A stretch of DNA of 40,960 bases, taken from NCBI GenBank assembly GCA_016935525.1, contig JAFGQU010000007.1, positions 73,057 to 114,016 of the forward strand. The letters are read 5' to 3'. The position numbers were made by a program, and so were the translations under genes. The DNA comes from Candidatus Omnitrophota bacterium (GTDB lineage: Bacteria > Omnitrophota > Gorgyraeia > Duberdicusellales > 4484-171). Under the pieces are notes generated by a model. That model was not told where the DNA came from. It searched no databases and was given only the letters and a program-made list of their open reading frames with translations. Shown one piece after another: positions 15,285 to 22,688 of this stretch (position 1 is its first letter; each line of letters starts with the position of its first letter).

Positions 15285-15659
15285 ATGAGTAATCTGTTTT
15301 TTGCCAAGACGCACGAATGGGTGAATATCACCGGCGATACGGCGACAGTCGGTATCAGTGACTATGCCCAGAAAGAATTAGGAGACATTGTCTTTGTCGA
15401 ATTACCTTCTCCGGGTGCGCAATTAGTGCAATCGACTCAGTTCGGTACGATCGAATCGACCAAAGCGGCCAGTGAATTATACGCGCCGCTCAGCGGTGAG
15501 GTTATTGAGACCAACGAAGAACTGACTCAAAGCCCCCAGCTTGTGAACGAAGACGCGATGGGTAAGGGCTGGTTGGTAAAAATCAAACTATCAGATCCCA
15601 GTCAGAAAAGCGTTCTTCTGGATGAATCTGCCTATGGGGTGCATATAGGGGCTCACTAA
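15285..15659 (+). CDS. gcvH: glycine cleavage system H protein (lipoyl carrier)
   Basis: The 124-residue carrier shuttles the aminomethyl group between P, T and L proteins on a lipoyl-lysine. The lipoylation site is K60 in GTIESTKAASELYAPLSG, and TVGISDYAQKELGDIVFVELP is the usual N-terminal stretch. A strong AAGGAGG site lies 7 bases before the ATG. The octanoyl/lipoyl transferase and lipA needed to modify K60 are encoded 3.1-4.7 kb downstream. The lipoamide dehydrogenase (L protein) is not in this window. Confidence 0.97.
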   Translation: MSNLFFAKTHEWVNITGDTATVGISDYAQKELGDIVFVELPSPGAQLVQSTQFGTIESTKAASELYAPLSGEVIETNEELTQSPQLVNEDAMGKGWLVKIKLSDPSQKSVLLDESAYGVHIGAH

Positions 15660-15673
15660 AACTATCGACTCAC

Positions 15674-15710
15674 GCCCGCCAGCCCTCCCGACAGGTCGGG
15701 AGCGGGCAGG
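15674..15710. repeat. family G GC-rich hairpin repeat
   Basis: The 37-bp element reads GCCCGCC at the left and GCGGGCAGG at the right, with a CTCCCGAC/GTCGGGAG hairpin inside. A closely similar 36-bp copy is at 33634-33669 and a more divergent one at 33748-33782. It fills the gcvH-gcvPA spacer, and gcvPA has no ribosome-binding site after it. Confidence 0.8.
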
Positions 15711-15725
15711 ACGAACGACTAGATT

Positions 15726-17096
15726 ATGCCGTATATTCTAAATACTGATCGGGACGTAAAGGAAATGCTCAAAATATTGGGATATGATTCCCTTGAAGGC
15801 CTTTTTACGCAGATACCCGATGAATTGAAACTTACCGGTAAAGGAGAAGATTTTCCCGGATACAGTGAATCGCAATTGCGTGACTATTTTTCCGAAGTTT
15901 CCCGCAAAAACACGCCGTTTACCCGGTTCAATTCTTTTTTAGGTGCCGGGGCTTACGCCCATTATATTCCTTCGGCGTTGAAATATCTGGCGATGCGTCC
16001 GGAATTTTATACCGCGTACACCCCTTATCAACCGGAATGTTCTCAAGGGACCCTGCAGGCTATTTTTGAGTACCAGACATATATCTGTGAGCTTACCGCG
16101 CTTGATGTCGCGAACGCTTCGTTATATGACGGAGCGACCGCTCTGGTTGAAGCTGTCCTTATGGCGTTACGGATCCGTAAAAAACAAAAGATCCTGGTCT
16201 CTGAAGGGATACATCCCGAATACCGCACTGTCTTAGAGACATATCTGGAAAATTCCGGTTGTCGTATCGAAGAGATCCCCGGTGATGCTCAGGGGTATGT
16301 CGATAAAGATGCTTTAAAAAAGATGTGTGCCGATGATTGTGTAGCCTGCTGTTTCGCCTCGCCCAACTTTTTCGGCCTGATCGAAGATATCGAAGAGATA
16401 AACAAAATAGTAAGGTCTCAAGGGGCGCTCAGTATAGTGGTTACCAACCCTCTGGCGCTTGCCGTATTAAAAGCCCCGGGTGACCAGAGAGTTGATATCG
16501 CCTGCGGTGAAGGGCAGATGTTAGGCAGTCCCGTTTCTTTCGGCGGTCCGGGATTCGGGTTTCTCGCCGCAAAAAAAGAGTTTTTACGGCAAGTTCCCGG
16601 AAGGATCGTGGGTAAGACGAAAGACGGAAAAGGTAATGATGCCTATTGTCTTACGTTACAGACTCGGGAACAGCATATCCGCCGTCAGAACGCGACCAGC
16701 AATATTTGTTCAAACCATTCTCTCGGCGCGATTGCCGCGGCGATCTATCTGGCGCTCATGGGTAAAGACGGACTTAGAAAAGCCGCGGTCTATTCGATGA
16801 ATTTGGCCCGGTATATGCGTACGCAGCTTTCACAAATCGATAAGGTGACGATCCGCTGCGGCGACAGGTTCTTCCATGAATTCGTATGGCATATCGAAAA
16901 CGCTCAAGATATCCTGGGTCGTCTCCATAATGAAAATATCCTTGGCGGAGTACATCTGGGAGATATATCCGATAAATACGAAAATTGTATTTTAAGTTGT
17001 TGTACGGAGATTAAGACCAAAACGGAAATAGACCATTTTATTAAAACGTTAAAAGATATTATCATGGCGTATGAAAAAGAGAACATCTCTCTTTGA
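15726..17096 (+). CDS. gcvPA: glycine dehydrogenase (decarboxylating) subunit 1
   Basis: The 456-residue protein is the N-terminal half of the split P protein, which decarboxylates glycine and passes the aminomethyl group to GcvH. Family stretches include FLGAGAYAHYIPSALKYLAMRPEFYTAYTPYQPECSQGTLQAIFEYQTYICELTALDVANASLYDG-type text near residues 77-137 and a later LQTREQHIRRQNATSNICSN region. This subunit lacks the PLP lysine, as expected for the two-subunit enzyme. No ribosome-binding site precedes the ATG; a GC-rich repeat ends 15 bases upstream. Its end overlaps gcvPB by 26 bases. Confidence 0.96.
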   Translation: MPYILNTDRDVKEMLKILGYDSLEGLFTQIPDELKLTGKGEDFPGYSESQLRDYFSEVSRKNTPFTRFNSFLGAGAYAHYIPSALKYLAMRPEFYTAYTPYQPECSQGTLQAIFEYQTYICELTALDVANASLYDGATALVEAVLMALRIRKKQKILVSEGIHPEYRTVLETYLENSGCRIEEIPGDAQGYVDKDALKKMCADDCVACCFASPNFFGLIEDIEEINKIVRSQGALSIVVTNPLALAVLKAPGDQRVDIACGEGQMLGSPVSFGGPGFGFLAAKKEFLRQVPGRIVGKTKDGKGNDAYCLTLQTREQHIRRQNATSNICSNHSLGAIAAAIYLALMGKDGLRKAAVYSMNLARYMRTQLSQIDKVTIRCGDRFFHEFVWHIENAQDILGRLHNENILGGVHLGDISDKYENCILSCCTEIKTKTEIDHFIKTLKDIIMAYEKENISL

Positions 17097-18531
17097 CCAG
17101 TTACATAAAGAGAAAACAAATTCATACCTGAAAAAACCCGATATTCCTCTGGAAGATGCTTCGCAATTGCTCGATAAAAGCTTTTTAAGAGAAGAGTTGA
17201 ATATCCCTTCTCCCGGGGAATTGGATGTGGTACGGCATTATACTAACTTATCAAAACTGAATTTTTGTGTGGATACCCATTTTTATCCGTTAGGTTCCTG
17301 TACTATGAAATATAACCCTAAAGTCACCGAACACATACTCGAGTGCGAAGAGATCACTCATCTGCATCCTTACCAAAATCAAGCCGATGTGCAAGGGGCG
17401 CTTGAGATCCTGTATGAAGTAGAAAAGTTCCTCTGCGCGATTACCGGGATGACCCGGTTTTCTCTGGCTCCCTGTGCCGGCGCTCATGGAGAGTTGACGG
17501 GAATGCTCCTGGTTTCGGCATATCATCGTGCGCGTAAAGATAAGCGGCGCCGTCGAGTCATCGTGCCTGACTCATCGCACGGTACCAATCCGGCTTCGGC
17601 CCGTATGTGCGGTTATGAGGTGGTGGTAGCCGAGAGTAACGCTCAAGGCCTTCTTGATTACGATAAACTCCGGGAACTGGTCGACGATGAAATCGCAGCG
17701 CTTATGCTTACTAATCCCAATACGTTGGGATTGTTCGAAGAAGAGATCCTCAAGGTAAGTGAACTGGTCCACGAAAGGGGAGGGCTGCTCTATTATGACG
17801 GAGCGAACTTTAATGCCCTTTTAGGCATCACGACTCCGGCTCAGATGGGATTTGATGTGGTCCATCTTAACCTGCATAAGACGTTCGGGACGCCTCATGG
17901 CGGCGGCGGTCCGGGCGCCGGGGTGGTGGGAGTAAAAGAATCGCTCCATCCTTTTGTTCCCGTACCGATGGTAGACAAGAAGAACGGGTATTATTATTTG
18001 AATTATGACCTTCCTCATTCGATCGGTAAAGTACGTTCCTTTTACGGGAATTTTCTCGTATTAGTAAAAGCCTATGCCTATATATTACGTCTGGGGACCG
18101 AAGGAATAAAAAGAGTAGCTCAACATGCGGTATTGAACGCGAACTACTTACGGGATAAATTAAAAGATACCTACGATCTTGTCTCATCAAAACCCAGCAT
18201 GCATGAAGTGGTATTTTCCTGTGCCCGACAGAAAGAAAAAGGAGTTTCGGCCCTGGATATTTCTAAACGTCTTATCGATTACGGTATCCATCCACCGACG
18301 ATGTATTTTCCGCTTATTGTCAAAGAAGCGTTGATGATCGAACCGACCGAAACGGAAAGTAAAGAAACGTTAGACCATTTTATTTCGGTAATGAAAAAGA
18401 TCGCTCAGGAAATAGAAGAGGATCCCGAACTGCTTAAAAACGCTCCGCATCGAGGTTCTGTCGGACGAGTCGATGAAGTCGCTGCCGCCCGCAATCCAGT
18501 CCTGAAGTGGACGCAAGAAGAAGTCACATAG
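17071..18531 (+). CDS. gcvPB: glycine dehydrogenase (decarboxylating) subunit 2
   Basis: The 486-residue subunit carries the pyridoxal-phosphate site. The Schiff-base lysine is K270 in NLHKTFGTPHGGGGPGAGVVGV. Other conserved parts are FYPLGSCTMKYNP (near 70) and the phosphate-contact region PDSSHGTNPASARM (near 167-180). It begins inside the end of gcvPA, ensuring equal translation of the two subunits. Its last two sense codons and its stop (GTC ACA TAG) are part of the GTCACA repeat that follows, so the exact C-terminus has been set by the repeat. Confidence 0.97.
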   Translation: MKKRTSLFDQLHKEKTNSYLKKPDIPLEDASQLLDKSFLREELNIPSPGELDVVRHYTNLSKLNFCVDTHFYPLGSCTMKYNPKVTEHILECEEITHLHPYQNQADVQGALEILYEVEKFLCAITGMTRFSLAPCAGAHGELTGMLLVSAYHRARKDKRRRRVIVPDSSHGTNPASARMCGYEVVVAESNAQGLLDYDKLRELVDDEIAALMLTNPNTLGLFEEEILKVSELVHERGGLLYYDGANFNALLGITTPAQMGFDVVHLNLHKTFGTPHGGGGPGAGVVGVKESLHPFVPVPMVDKKNGYYYLNYDLPHSIGKVRSFYGNFLVLVKAYAYILRLGTEGIKRVAQHAVLNANYLRDKLKDTYDLVSSKPSMHEVVFSCARQKEKGVSALDISKRLIDYGIHPPTMYFPLIVKEALMIEPTETESKETLDHFISVMKKIAQEIEEDPELLKNAPHRGSVGRVDEVAAARNPVLKWTQEEVT

Positions 18532-18554
18532 TCACACGACACACGTCACACGTG
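18523..18554. repeat. GTCACA-family repeat (family A), overlapping the gcvPB stop
   Basis: GTCACATAGTCACACG and ACACACGTCACACG words start inside the last codons of gcvPB. The complementary right arm (TGTCTATGTGACCTTGTGACC) lies at 18701-18726, with about 145 AT-rich bases between. Confidence 0.85.
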
Positions 18555-18726
18555 AAAAAATCAAGAAAATATAGCGAGATATATCTCAAAAGCATTTAAA
18601 GATCGGAATTATATATTTTTGGTATAATTTCTCTTTGAAAAATGTTATGATATTTTAAGTTTTTGATCCTTAATGTGTAACTGCCTGCTATGTAGGCATG
18701 CATGTGTCTATGTGACCTTGTGACCT
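18555..18726. repeat. spacer and right arm of the family A element before lipM
   Basis: The AT-rich spacer holds an isolated TATAAT (18623-18628) without a good -35 and a small TGCCT/AGGCA hairpin near 18682-18699. The right arm at 18701-18726 pairs with the array after gcvPB. No gene was seen in it. Confidence 0.6.
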
Positions 18727-18739
18727 GAATAATTATTTT

Positions 18740-19561
18740 ATGGAAAAAAATTGGCGTGTTATTATCGACGGCGTCTGTGACGGATACTACAATATGGCCA
18801 AGGATGAGGCGATATTCCAATCTTATCCTCACTATAAGATCCCCACGTTACGGATCTATCGTTGGAATGAGCCGTTTGTGACTCTGGGATACTTTCAGGA
18901 GCCCAAAAAAGTCATTAACACCGGTGCCATCGTCCCTTATGTGCGCCGGATCACCGGCGGGGCGGCGATCCTCCATGGGAACGATCTTACCTATAGCCTT
19001 TCGTTGTCGGCGGAGGACCTTGAACTTACCGGATCGGTAAAAGAATCGTACCGGATATTGACTTCGTTTCTTATTGAATTTTACCGTAGGTGCGGGTTAA
19101 CGGCTGATTACGCGCAAAGTTCTTTACCGCAAAAACACGAGTTGGGACGGTACGGGACTTTTTGTTTTTCTTCGTTCGAACAGTACGATATCAACGTTAC
19201 CGGAAAAAAGATCGGGGGGAACGCCCAGAAACGTAAAAAACAACTTATTTTTCAGCAAGGGAGCATCCCGTTCTTTATTGACCATGTCCGTTTGAAAAAA
19301 ACCATCAAAGATATTCCGGATAATATCGCCGAACATACGACCGGGCTGTACGGGATATTGAAAGAATACCCTCCGTTGACTGAACTGCACCGGCGTCTCG
19401 TTGACGCGTTCCGGAAGACGTTCTCCGTGAGCGTTGAATACGGCAACCTTACTCCCCAGGAAGAAGAATTGACTCAACAGTTACTTACCGATAAATATTT
19501 GTCCGGTGCCTGGAACCTGAAACGACATGCCAAAACCATACTGGTTAAACAAAAAGATTGA
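18740..19561 (+). CDS. LipM/LplA-type octanoyl- or lipoyl-protein transferase
   Basis: The 273-residue protein belongs to the BPL/LplA/LipB fold that attaches octanoate or lipoate to carrier proteins. Landmarks are RRITGGAAILHGNDLTYSL (about 69-87), GKKIGGNAQKRKKQ (about 156-168) with the probable lysine, and FQQGSIPFF. A Cys at position 142 (GTFCFSSFEQYDI) matches the place of the catalytic Cys in Bacillus LipM (octanoyl-ACP:GcvH transferase). The neighbouring lipA overlaps its end by 35 bases, and the gcv genes lie upstream. I infer octanoyl transfer to GcvH rather than scavenging of free lipoate, but cannot exclude ligase activity. Confidence 0.85.
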   Translation: MEKNWRVIIDGVCDGYYNMAKDEAIFQSYPHYKIPTLRIYRWNEPFVTLGYFQEPKKVINTGAIVPYVRRITGGAAILHGNDLTYSLSLSAEDLELTGSVKESYRILTSFLIEFYRRCGLTADYAQSSLPQKHELGRYGTFCFSSFEQYDINVTGKKIGGNAQKRKKQLIFQQGSIPFFIDHVRLKKTIKDIPDNIAEHTTGLYGILKEYPPLTELHRRLVDAFRKTFSVSVEYGNLTPQEEELTQQLLTDKYLSGAWNLKRHAKTILVKQKD

Positions 19562-20381
19562 TCTTTCTGCCCATAGCCGGATGAAAGCACTGTTACGGGA
19601 CTGTGGGTTACATAGCGTATGTGAAGCAGCGGGTTGTCCGAATATATCGGAATGTTTTTCTAAACGTGTCGCGACATTCCTTATCCTAGGCGATATCTGT
19701 ACCCGGGGGTGCCGGTTCTGTAACATCAACAAAGGCCTTCCTCATCCGGCCGATTACGAAGAACCTCAGCGGGTGATGGCTGCGGTAAAGGATCTGAATC
19801 TTCGTCATGTCGTGATCACCTCGCCCACCCGTGATGATCTCGCTGACGGAGGAGCCGGTATGTTTGCCGCAACGATCAAAAGTGTACGGACTCTTGATTG
19901 TGTCCGGCATGTAGAGGCGCTTATTCCCGATTTTTCGGGAAATCACGATGCGCTAAAGACAGTGATCGATGCCGCCCCGGATATCATCGCTCATAACCTT
20001 GAGACCGTGCCTTCGCTGTATTCCCGGGTACGTTGCCAGGCGAACTATCATTGTTCACTCGGTATCCTCGCTCAGGTGAAACAGTCATCCCCCGGGATAC
20101 TTACTAAATCGGGATTGATGTTAGGTTTGGGAGAAACTGACGGTGAGATAGAAGAAGTGTTGGGTGACCTGCGAAAAATAGAATGCGATTTTCTAAGTAT
20201 CGGTCAATACCTTCCGCCCTCAGGAGACCACTACCCCTGCGTATATATCCCCCCGGAAAAATTCAAGCATTGGGAAGAAACCGCGCACACGAGGGGATTT
20301 AAAAGTGTAAAAAGCGCACCCTACGTGCGCAGCTCCTATCTGGCGCATGAGTATTTAGGTCACACGTCACACGACACATAG
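19527..20381 (+). CDS. lipA: lipoyl synthase
   Basis: This 284-residue radical SAM enzyme inserts two sulfurs into protein-bound octanoate. The auxiliary cluster motif is C32-x4-C37-x5-C43 (CEAAGCPNISEC) and the radical SAM motif is C58-x3-C62-x2-C65 (CTRGCRFC). The C-terminal RSSY serine that ligands the auxiliary cluster is present (YVRSSYLAHEY). It overlaps the upstream transferase gene by 35 bases and follows the glycine cleavage genes. The last residues (GHTSHDT) and the TAG stop are encoded by the GTCACA repeat that begins at 20358, so the natural end has been replaced or extended. Confidence 0.96.
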   Translation: MPKPYWLNKKIDLSAHSRMKALLRDCGLHSVCEAAGCPNISECFSKRVATFLILGDICTRGCRFCNINKGLPHPADYEEPQRVMAAVKDLNLRHVVITSPTRDDLADGGAGMFAATIKSVRTLDCVRHVEALIPDFSGNHDALKTVIDAAPDIIAHNLETVPSLYSRVRCQANYHCSLGILAQVKQSSPGILTKSGLMLGLGETDGEIEEVLGDLRKIECDFLSIGQYLPPSGDHYPCVYIPPEKFKHWEETAHTRGFKSVKSAPYVRSSYLAHEYLGHTSHDT

Positions 20382-20390
20382 TCACACGTC
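20358..20390. repeat. GTCACA-family repeat (family A), inside the end of lipA
   Basis: GGTCACACGTCACACG, ACACATAG and GTCACACG words span the last codons of lipA, its stop and the next 9 bases. No matching right arm is seen nearby. Confidence 0.85.
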
Positions 20391-20410
20391 CAATATCAAT
20401 GTTCAATGTA

Positions 20411-20487
20411 AAATGAGCATTTAGCAATTAGCAATGGGAAGATCCTTATTGCTATATCTTCCATTGTTAAATGTTAATTGCTAATTG
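20411..20487. repeat. family H inverted repeat between convergent lipA and trmI
   Basis: CAATGGGAAGAT pairs with ATCTTCCATTG, and the outer AGCAATTAG words pair with CTAATTGC-type words. The hairpin is AT-rich and lacks a T-run, but its place between two convergent genes would suit a two-way transcription end. Confidence 0.65.
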
Positions 20488-20509
20488 ATAATTTGAAATT
20501 TTCGGCGGG

Positions 20510-21280
20510 TTACGGTTTTGTGATTTTGGTGCCCAATATGAGAAATCCGGTATGTGAGGGAATACGTTGTTCCGGGCGGGTTTTTCCGCGGCGGACGAGG
20601 ATCCGGCGGGTCAATACTTCGAACGTTTCGATATCGATAAATCCTTTATCTTCCATGGTAAATACGGTTTCGGTCACCTGTTCAAAATTAGGGCAGATTG
20701 TCGCCATCCGGCACCCGGGTTTAAGCGCTTCATACGCGGCATCTAAAAGTTCCCAGGGGCTCCCTACATCGATCATGATAAAATCGACATCACGTTCATC
20801 GAAACGGTTATCCGGCGTTATTTCTCTTAATTTGAATTCCACGCGGTCGGCCATCCCGTTTTTTTCCAGATTCTTTTTTGCGTTTTGTAAAAACATCTCG
20901 TTACGTTCATAGGCGTAGATCTTCCCTTGGGGGCCGATCGCGTGGGCAAACGCGGTAGTCAGAGCCCCCGAACCGATCCCGCTTTCGATAATACGGGAAC
21001 CGGGAGAGATCGTCGATTTATTAATGATCAACGCGGCGTCTTTGGGGTAGACGATCTGGGTTAACCGTTTGACTTTCATCATCAACTGGTACAGCGTAGG
21101 TTTTAATACGTAGAAATCGTGTCCTAAATTAGTCGTGACGGTAAGCCCGTATTCTTTACCGATAAGCGGTTCCATCTCGATAAACCCTTTATCGGTATGA
21201 AACCTCTCGCGAGTGAGATGGGTGAGAAAATTCCTGCGGTCGTCTTTATAGAGGAGGATAAGGTCGCCTTCTTTTAACAT
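20510..21280 (-). CDS. trmI: tRNA (adenine-58-N1)-methyltransferase
   Basis: The 256-residue protein methylates N1 of A58 in the T loop of tRNA. An N-terminal beta domain (about 1-65) precedes a Rossmann methyltransferase domain. The SAM-binding glycine motif is ESGIGSGALTTAFAH near residues 98-112, the acidic partner is AYERNEMF, and the motif IV region is DFIMIDVGSPWE. The family stretch QIVYPKDAALI is also present. The promoter TTGAAG-17-TATATT lies within a repeat 10 bases upstream and leaves almost no leader. It converges with lipA. Confidence 0.93.
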   Translation of the reverse strand: MLKEGDLILLYKDDRRNFLTHLTRERFHTDKGFIEMEPLIGKEYGLTVTTNLGHDFYVLKPTLYQLMMKVKRLTQIVYPKDAALIINKSTISPGSRIIESGIGSGALTTAFAHAIGPQGKIYAYERNEMFLQNAKKNLEKNGMADRVEFKLREITPDNRFDERDVDFIMIDVGSPWELLDAAYEALKPGCRMATICPNFEQVTETVFTMEDKGFIDIETFEVLTRRILVRRGKTRPEQRIPSHTGFLILGTKITKP

Positions 21281-21289
21281 GGTTTCATT

Positions 21290-21318
21290 AATATACCACA
21301 GATGATCGCAGACTTCAA
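21290..21318 (-). promoter_or_regulatory. promoter of trmI made partly of a family D repeat
   Basis: On the minus strand TTGAAG (21313-21318) and TATATT (21290-21295) have a 17-base spacer, which is the GCGATCATCTGTGG word of the family D repeat. Nine bases separate the -10 box from the ATG, so the leader would be 0-3 bases. Confidence 0.5.
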
Positions 21319-21341
21319 ATCCACAGATGATCGCAGATGGG
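21296..21341. repeat. family D repeat, left arm (CACAGATGATCGCAGA words)
   Basis: Two copies of CCACAGATGATCGCAGA are separated by CTTCAAAT. The complementary arm is at 21446-21491. Other copies of the words are at 24.25, 28.25 and 28.35 kb. Confidence 0.82.
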
Positions 21342-21445
21342 GCAGAAATGAGAAATAATAAATACCTTGCATATCAGGCATATTTATAATAAACTTTTAT
21401 TTTAATAGGGGGAATATCTTAATAAAATGAAGAGTTTCAATATTT

Positions 21446-21491
21446 TTATCTGTGATCATCTGCGGACTCTTCGATCTGTGATCATCTGCGT
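21446..21491. repeat. family D repeat, right arm
   Basis: Two ATCTGTGATCATCTGCG units separated by GACTCTTCG end 3 bases before the apgM-like start codon. The sequence between the arms (21342-21445) is AT-rich with no recognisable gene. Confidence 0.82.
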
Positions 21492-21494
21492 GTA

Positions 21495-22688
21495 ATGAAG
21501 TATATAGTAGTTATTTTAGACGGCGCGGCCGATTATCCGTTGGAGATGTTGGGGGATAGGACTCCTCTGGCAGTCGCGGATATTCCGAATATAGATTCTT
21601 TAGTGAAAGGCGGACAATTAGGCCGGGTCAAGACCGTACCGGCAGGATTTTCTCCTTCAAGCGATGTCGCTAACCTGTCTCTGTTAGGGTATGATCCCGG
21701 ACAATACTATACCGGGAGAGGGCCGTTGGAAGCCGCAAACTTAGGGATAGAGTTGGGGCCGGATGACCTCGCTTTTCGGTGCAACTTCATTACCGAACAC
21801 GATCAGACCCTTTTTGATTACAGTGCCGGACATATCCGTGATCATGAAGCAAAGATCCTTACCGATTTTCTCCAACAACAGTTAGGAAACGAACAGATCC
21901 AGTTTTATTCCGGAAAGAGTTACCGTAACCTGATGGTCTATCGGGGCGGAGTGTCTCTGGGGCTGGACAAATTGAAATATTATCCTCCGCACGATATCCT
22001 CGGCAAGAGTATCCAGAAACATATGCCTCGCGGAGAAAATGCCGAACGGATCATCCATATCATGAACCAGTCAAAACAGATCTTAAGCGATCACGAGATA
22101 AATAAAGTGCGTGTCGATTTAGGCGAAAACCCCGCGCATATGATCTGGTTATGGGGGTGCGGGAGAAAACCTCAAATGGAATCTTTTAAATCTAAATTCG
22201 GCGTGCCGGGCGCGGTCATCTCCGCGGTCGATCTTATCAAAGGGATCGGAAAGATCATCGGTTTAGAAGTGCTGGAAGTCGAAGGCGCGACCGGTTATTA
22301 CGATACAAATTACGAAGGGAAAGCGCGCGCGGCGCTGGAAGCTCTTAAGACCCTTGATTTCGTTTTTATCCATATCGAAGCGCCCGATGAAGCCGGCCAT
22401 AATCAGGATGTACGTATGAAGATCACCTGTCTTGAACGTATCGATAAACTGATCGTCGGGACATTACTCGGTGAACTTCAACATCAGGAATTCAGGATAT
22501 TGGTGACTCCCGACCATCCCACTCCGGTTGAACTGAGGACTCATACCGATGAACCCGTCCCGTTTCTCATCTATGGAAACGGTATAGATGCAAGCGGGTT
22601 TTCGTCTTATTCTGAACTGGAAGCCCAGAATAGCCCGCTCTATTTTGAAAAAGGTTCAGACCTTCTAAAATATCTCTTGGCAAAATGA
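21495..22688 (+). CDS. ApgM-type cofactor-independent phosphoglycerate mutase / proposed homoserine kinase
   Basis: The 397-residue protein is of the alkaline-phosphatase superfamily. Metal- and phosphate-binding landmarks are VVILDGAADYP at the start, SSDVANLSLLGYDP with the probable nucleophile S56, HIEAPDEAGHNQD (near 295-307) and VTPDHPTPVELRTHT (near 336). Archaeal members interconvert 2- and 3-phosphoglycerate. A bacterial branch has long been annotated as a proposed homoserine kinase because it sits with Asp-family genes. Here aspartate kinase lies two genes downstream, which favours the second reading; the sequence alone does not decide. The stop overlaps the cstA start by 4 bases. 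Confidence 0.85.
   Translation: MKYIVVILDGAADYPLEMLGDRTPLAVADIPNIDSLVKGGQLGRVKTVPAGFSPSSDVANLSLLGYDPGQYYTGRGPLEAANLGIELGPDDLAFRCNFITEHDQTLFDYSAGHIRDHEAKILTDFLQQQLGNEQIQFYSGKSYRNLMVYRGGVSLGLDKLKYYPPHDILGKSIQKHMPRGENAERIIHIMNQSKQILSDHEINKVRVDLGENPAHMIWLWGCGRKPQMESFKSKFGVPGAVISAVDLIKGIGKIIGLEVLEVEGATGYYDTNYEGKARAALEALKTLDFVFIHIEAPDEAGHNQDVRMKITCLERIDKLIVGTLLGELQHQEFRILVTPDHPTPVELRTHTDEPVPFLIYGNGIDASGFSSYSELEAQNSPLYFEKGSDLLKYLLAK

Noticed and set aside
20478-20912. 144-residue plus-strand frame opposite trmI
   Set aside because: trmI on the minus strand has full methyltransferase motifs; the opposite frame is Ser/Arg-rich without recognisable domains.
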